Source: Nocardioides sp. (lineage in GTDB: Bacteria; Actinomycetota; Actinomycetes; Propionibacteriales; Nocardioidaceae). From it: a stretch of DNA of 13,566 nucleotides. Position numbers and translations under genes: made by a program. How positions within the stretch are numbered: the first letter of the stretch is position 1; the number at the start of each line of letters is the position of its first letter. Below are positions 12,619-13,566 of this stretch, in pieces. The DNA lies in NCBI GenBank assembly GCA_021166815.1, contig JAJPEO010000125.1, forward strand, positions 1-13,566, in the 5' to 3' direction. Under the pieces are notes generated by a model. It saw only the letters and a list, made by a program, of their open reading frames with translations. It had not been told where the DNA came from and ran no database searches.

Positions 12619-13566
12619 GTGACCAGCGCCGAGGACCCCCGCGCCCGCTATGCCGACTGGCTCGAGCAGGGAGTGGTCGCCGAGGCCCACGGGTGGACCG
12701 TCTGCCGGCACGCCGACGTCGTTGCCGTCGCGCACGATCCGGGGGCGTTCTCGAGCTCGGCGTCGCGCTTCCTCCAGGTCCCCAACGGCACCGACGGCGA
12801 GGAGCACCGGCGCTGGCGGCGGCTGCTCGACCCGTTCTTCTCCCCCGAGCGCATGGCTGCCCTGGAACCGCGCCTCGTCCCCGTCGCGACGGCCCTGGTC
12901 GACCAGCTCGTCGCCCGGGGCGGTGGGTTCGAGGCCGTACGCGACCTGGGCGCGCGCTACGCCGTCCGCGCCGGGTGTGCGTGGCTCGGGTGGCCGACCG
13001 ACCTGGAGGAGGAGCTGCTCGCCTGGATCGGCGACAACTACGAGGCGACCCGCTCCGGCGACCTGGAGCGCACCGCGGCGGTCGCACGCCGTTTCGACGA
13101 CATCGTCCGGCGACTGGTCATGGCCCGACGCGTCGCCGGCCGTTGTGTCATCGGCGACGTCACCGCCGAGCTGACCCGGCTGCGCGACGAGGACGACGTA
13201 CCCCTCTCCGACGAGGTGCTGGTCTCGGTCCTGCGCAACTGGACCGGGGGCGACCTGGGCTCGGTCGCGCTGTGCGTCGGCGTCATCGTGCACTGGCTCG
13301 CCGACGACCCGGCCCGCCAGGCCGAGTGGAGGGCGTACGACGACGCCACGCTGGATGCCGCGATCGACGAGGTGCTGCGCATGGACGACCCGTTCGTCGC
13401 CAGCCGGCGCGTGGCAACGGCCGCGACGGAGATCGATGGCGTCGAGGTCGCCGCGGGCGACCGGGTCCACCTCAACTGGGTCGCCGCCAACCGCGACCCG
13501 GCCGTCTTCGGCGACGTCGATGCGTTCGACCCCGAGCGCAACGCGCCCCACAACCTCGTCGACGGC
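12619..13566 (+). CDS. Cytochrome P450, 3' end beyond the window
   Basis: An open frame of 316 codons runs off the window end. It is a P450 monooxygenase-type protein: helix C GEEHRRWRRLLDPFFSPERM (60-79), I-helix RNWTGGDLGSVALCVGVI (206-223), and the ExxR motif as Glu251-Arg254 in EVLRMDDPFVASRRV. The later NRDPAVFGDVDAFDPERN (291-308) is the conserved meander. The heme-binding cysteine loop should lie about 10 residues past the edge. It is odd that the I-helix lacks the usual threonine of (A/G)Gx(D/E)T: Asp212 is there but is followed by Leu-Gly. The N-terminus is also about 30 residues shorter than in many bacterial P450s. GTG 12619 was chosen as the first start after the repeat array; a later start would cut into the fold. 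No ferredoxin or reductase is in view. Substrate unknown. Confidence 0.9.
   Translation, partial: MTSAEDPRARYADWLEQGVVAEAHGWTVCRHADVVAVAHDPGAFSSSASRFLQVPNGTDGEEHRRWRRLLDPFFSPERMAALEPRLVPVATALVDQLVARGGGFEAVRDLGARYAVRAGCAWLGWPTDLEEELLAWIGDNYEATRSGDLERTAAVARRFDDIVRRLVMARRVAGRCVIGDVTAELTRLRDEDDVPLSDEVLVSVLRNWTGGDLGSVALCVGVIVHWLADDPARQAEWRAYDDATLDAAIDEVLRMDDPFVASRRVATAATEIDGVEVAAGDRVHLNWVAANRDPAVFGDVDAFDPERNAPHNLVDG

Overview
The window looks like chromosomal DNA of a high-GC actinobacterium. Strong GC bias at third codon positions, many GTG starts and Mycobacterium-like homologues (dCTP deaminase, FadE5-type acyl-CoA dehydrogenase, a KstR-type operator) support this. A Nocardioides-like member of the Propionibacteriales is my best guess, but that rests on general impression, not a search. 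No phage, transposase, integrase or CRISPR array is visible.

Layout. 89-2581: a secreted CocE/NonD serine hydrolase converges on dcd (bifunctional dCTP deaminase). 2582-4636: a membrane-anchored M19 dipeptidase diverges from dcd and is followed by a GDSL/SGNH esterase. 4634-4880: tRNA-Gly(CCC) with its own promoter, a GC-rich hairpin and a 68-bp concentric palindrome. 4985-7290: a two-gene unit encoding a secreted papain-like (C39-type) protease homologue and a lipoprotein. 7332-8767: a DUF2461 protein and a GNAT acetyltransferase, overlapping by ATGA. 8752-9281: a leftward ketosteroid-isomerase-like gene with a perfect KstR operator in its promoter. 9383-9934: a degenerate sulfotransferase-like protein. 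9969-10433: a cysteine-free Rrf2 regulator, diverging from 10614-12494, a FadE5-type acyl-CoA dehydrogenase. 12492-12604: four copies of a 19-20 bp repeat in a symmetric array. 12619 to the window end: an incomplete cytochrome P450 with an unusual I-helix.

The right half has a lipid/steroid flavour (KSI-like enzyme under a KstR site, FadE5-type dehydrogenase, P450). The genes are separate transcription units, however, and only the KSI-like gene has direct regulatory evidence. A striking general feature is that most first genes start 6-7 nt after a TANNNT or GANNNT hexamer with no Shine-Dalgarno sequence, the signature of leaderless mRNAs. Exported proteins and downstream or overlapping genes instead have recognisable ribosome binding sites or coupled starts.

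I found no clearly new multi-gene system. The most interesting items are the KstR-KSI unit, the two palindromic repeat structures that share a 9-mer, the leaderless start pattern, a possible shared operator upstream of two units, and the atypical P450.
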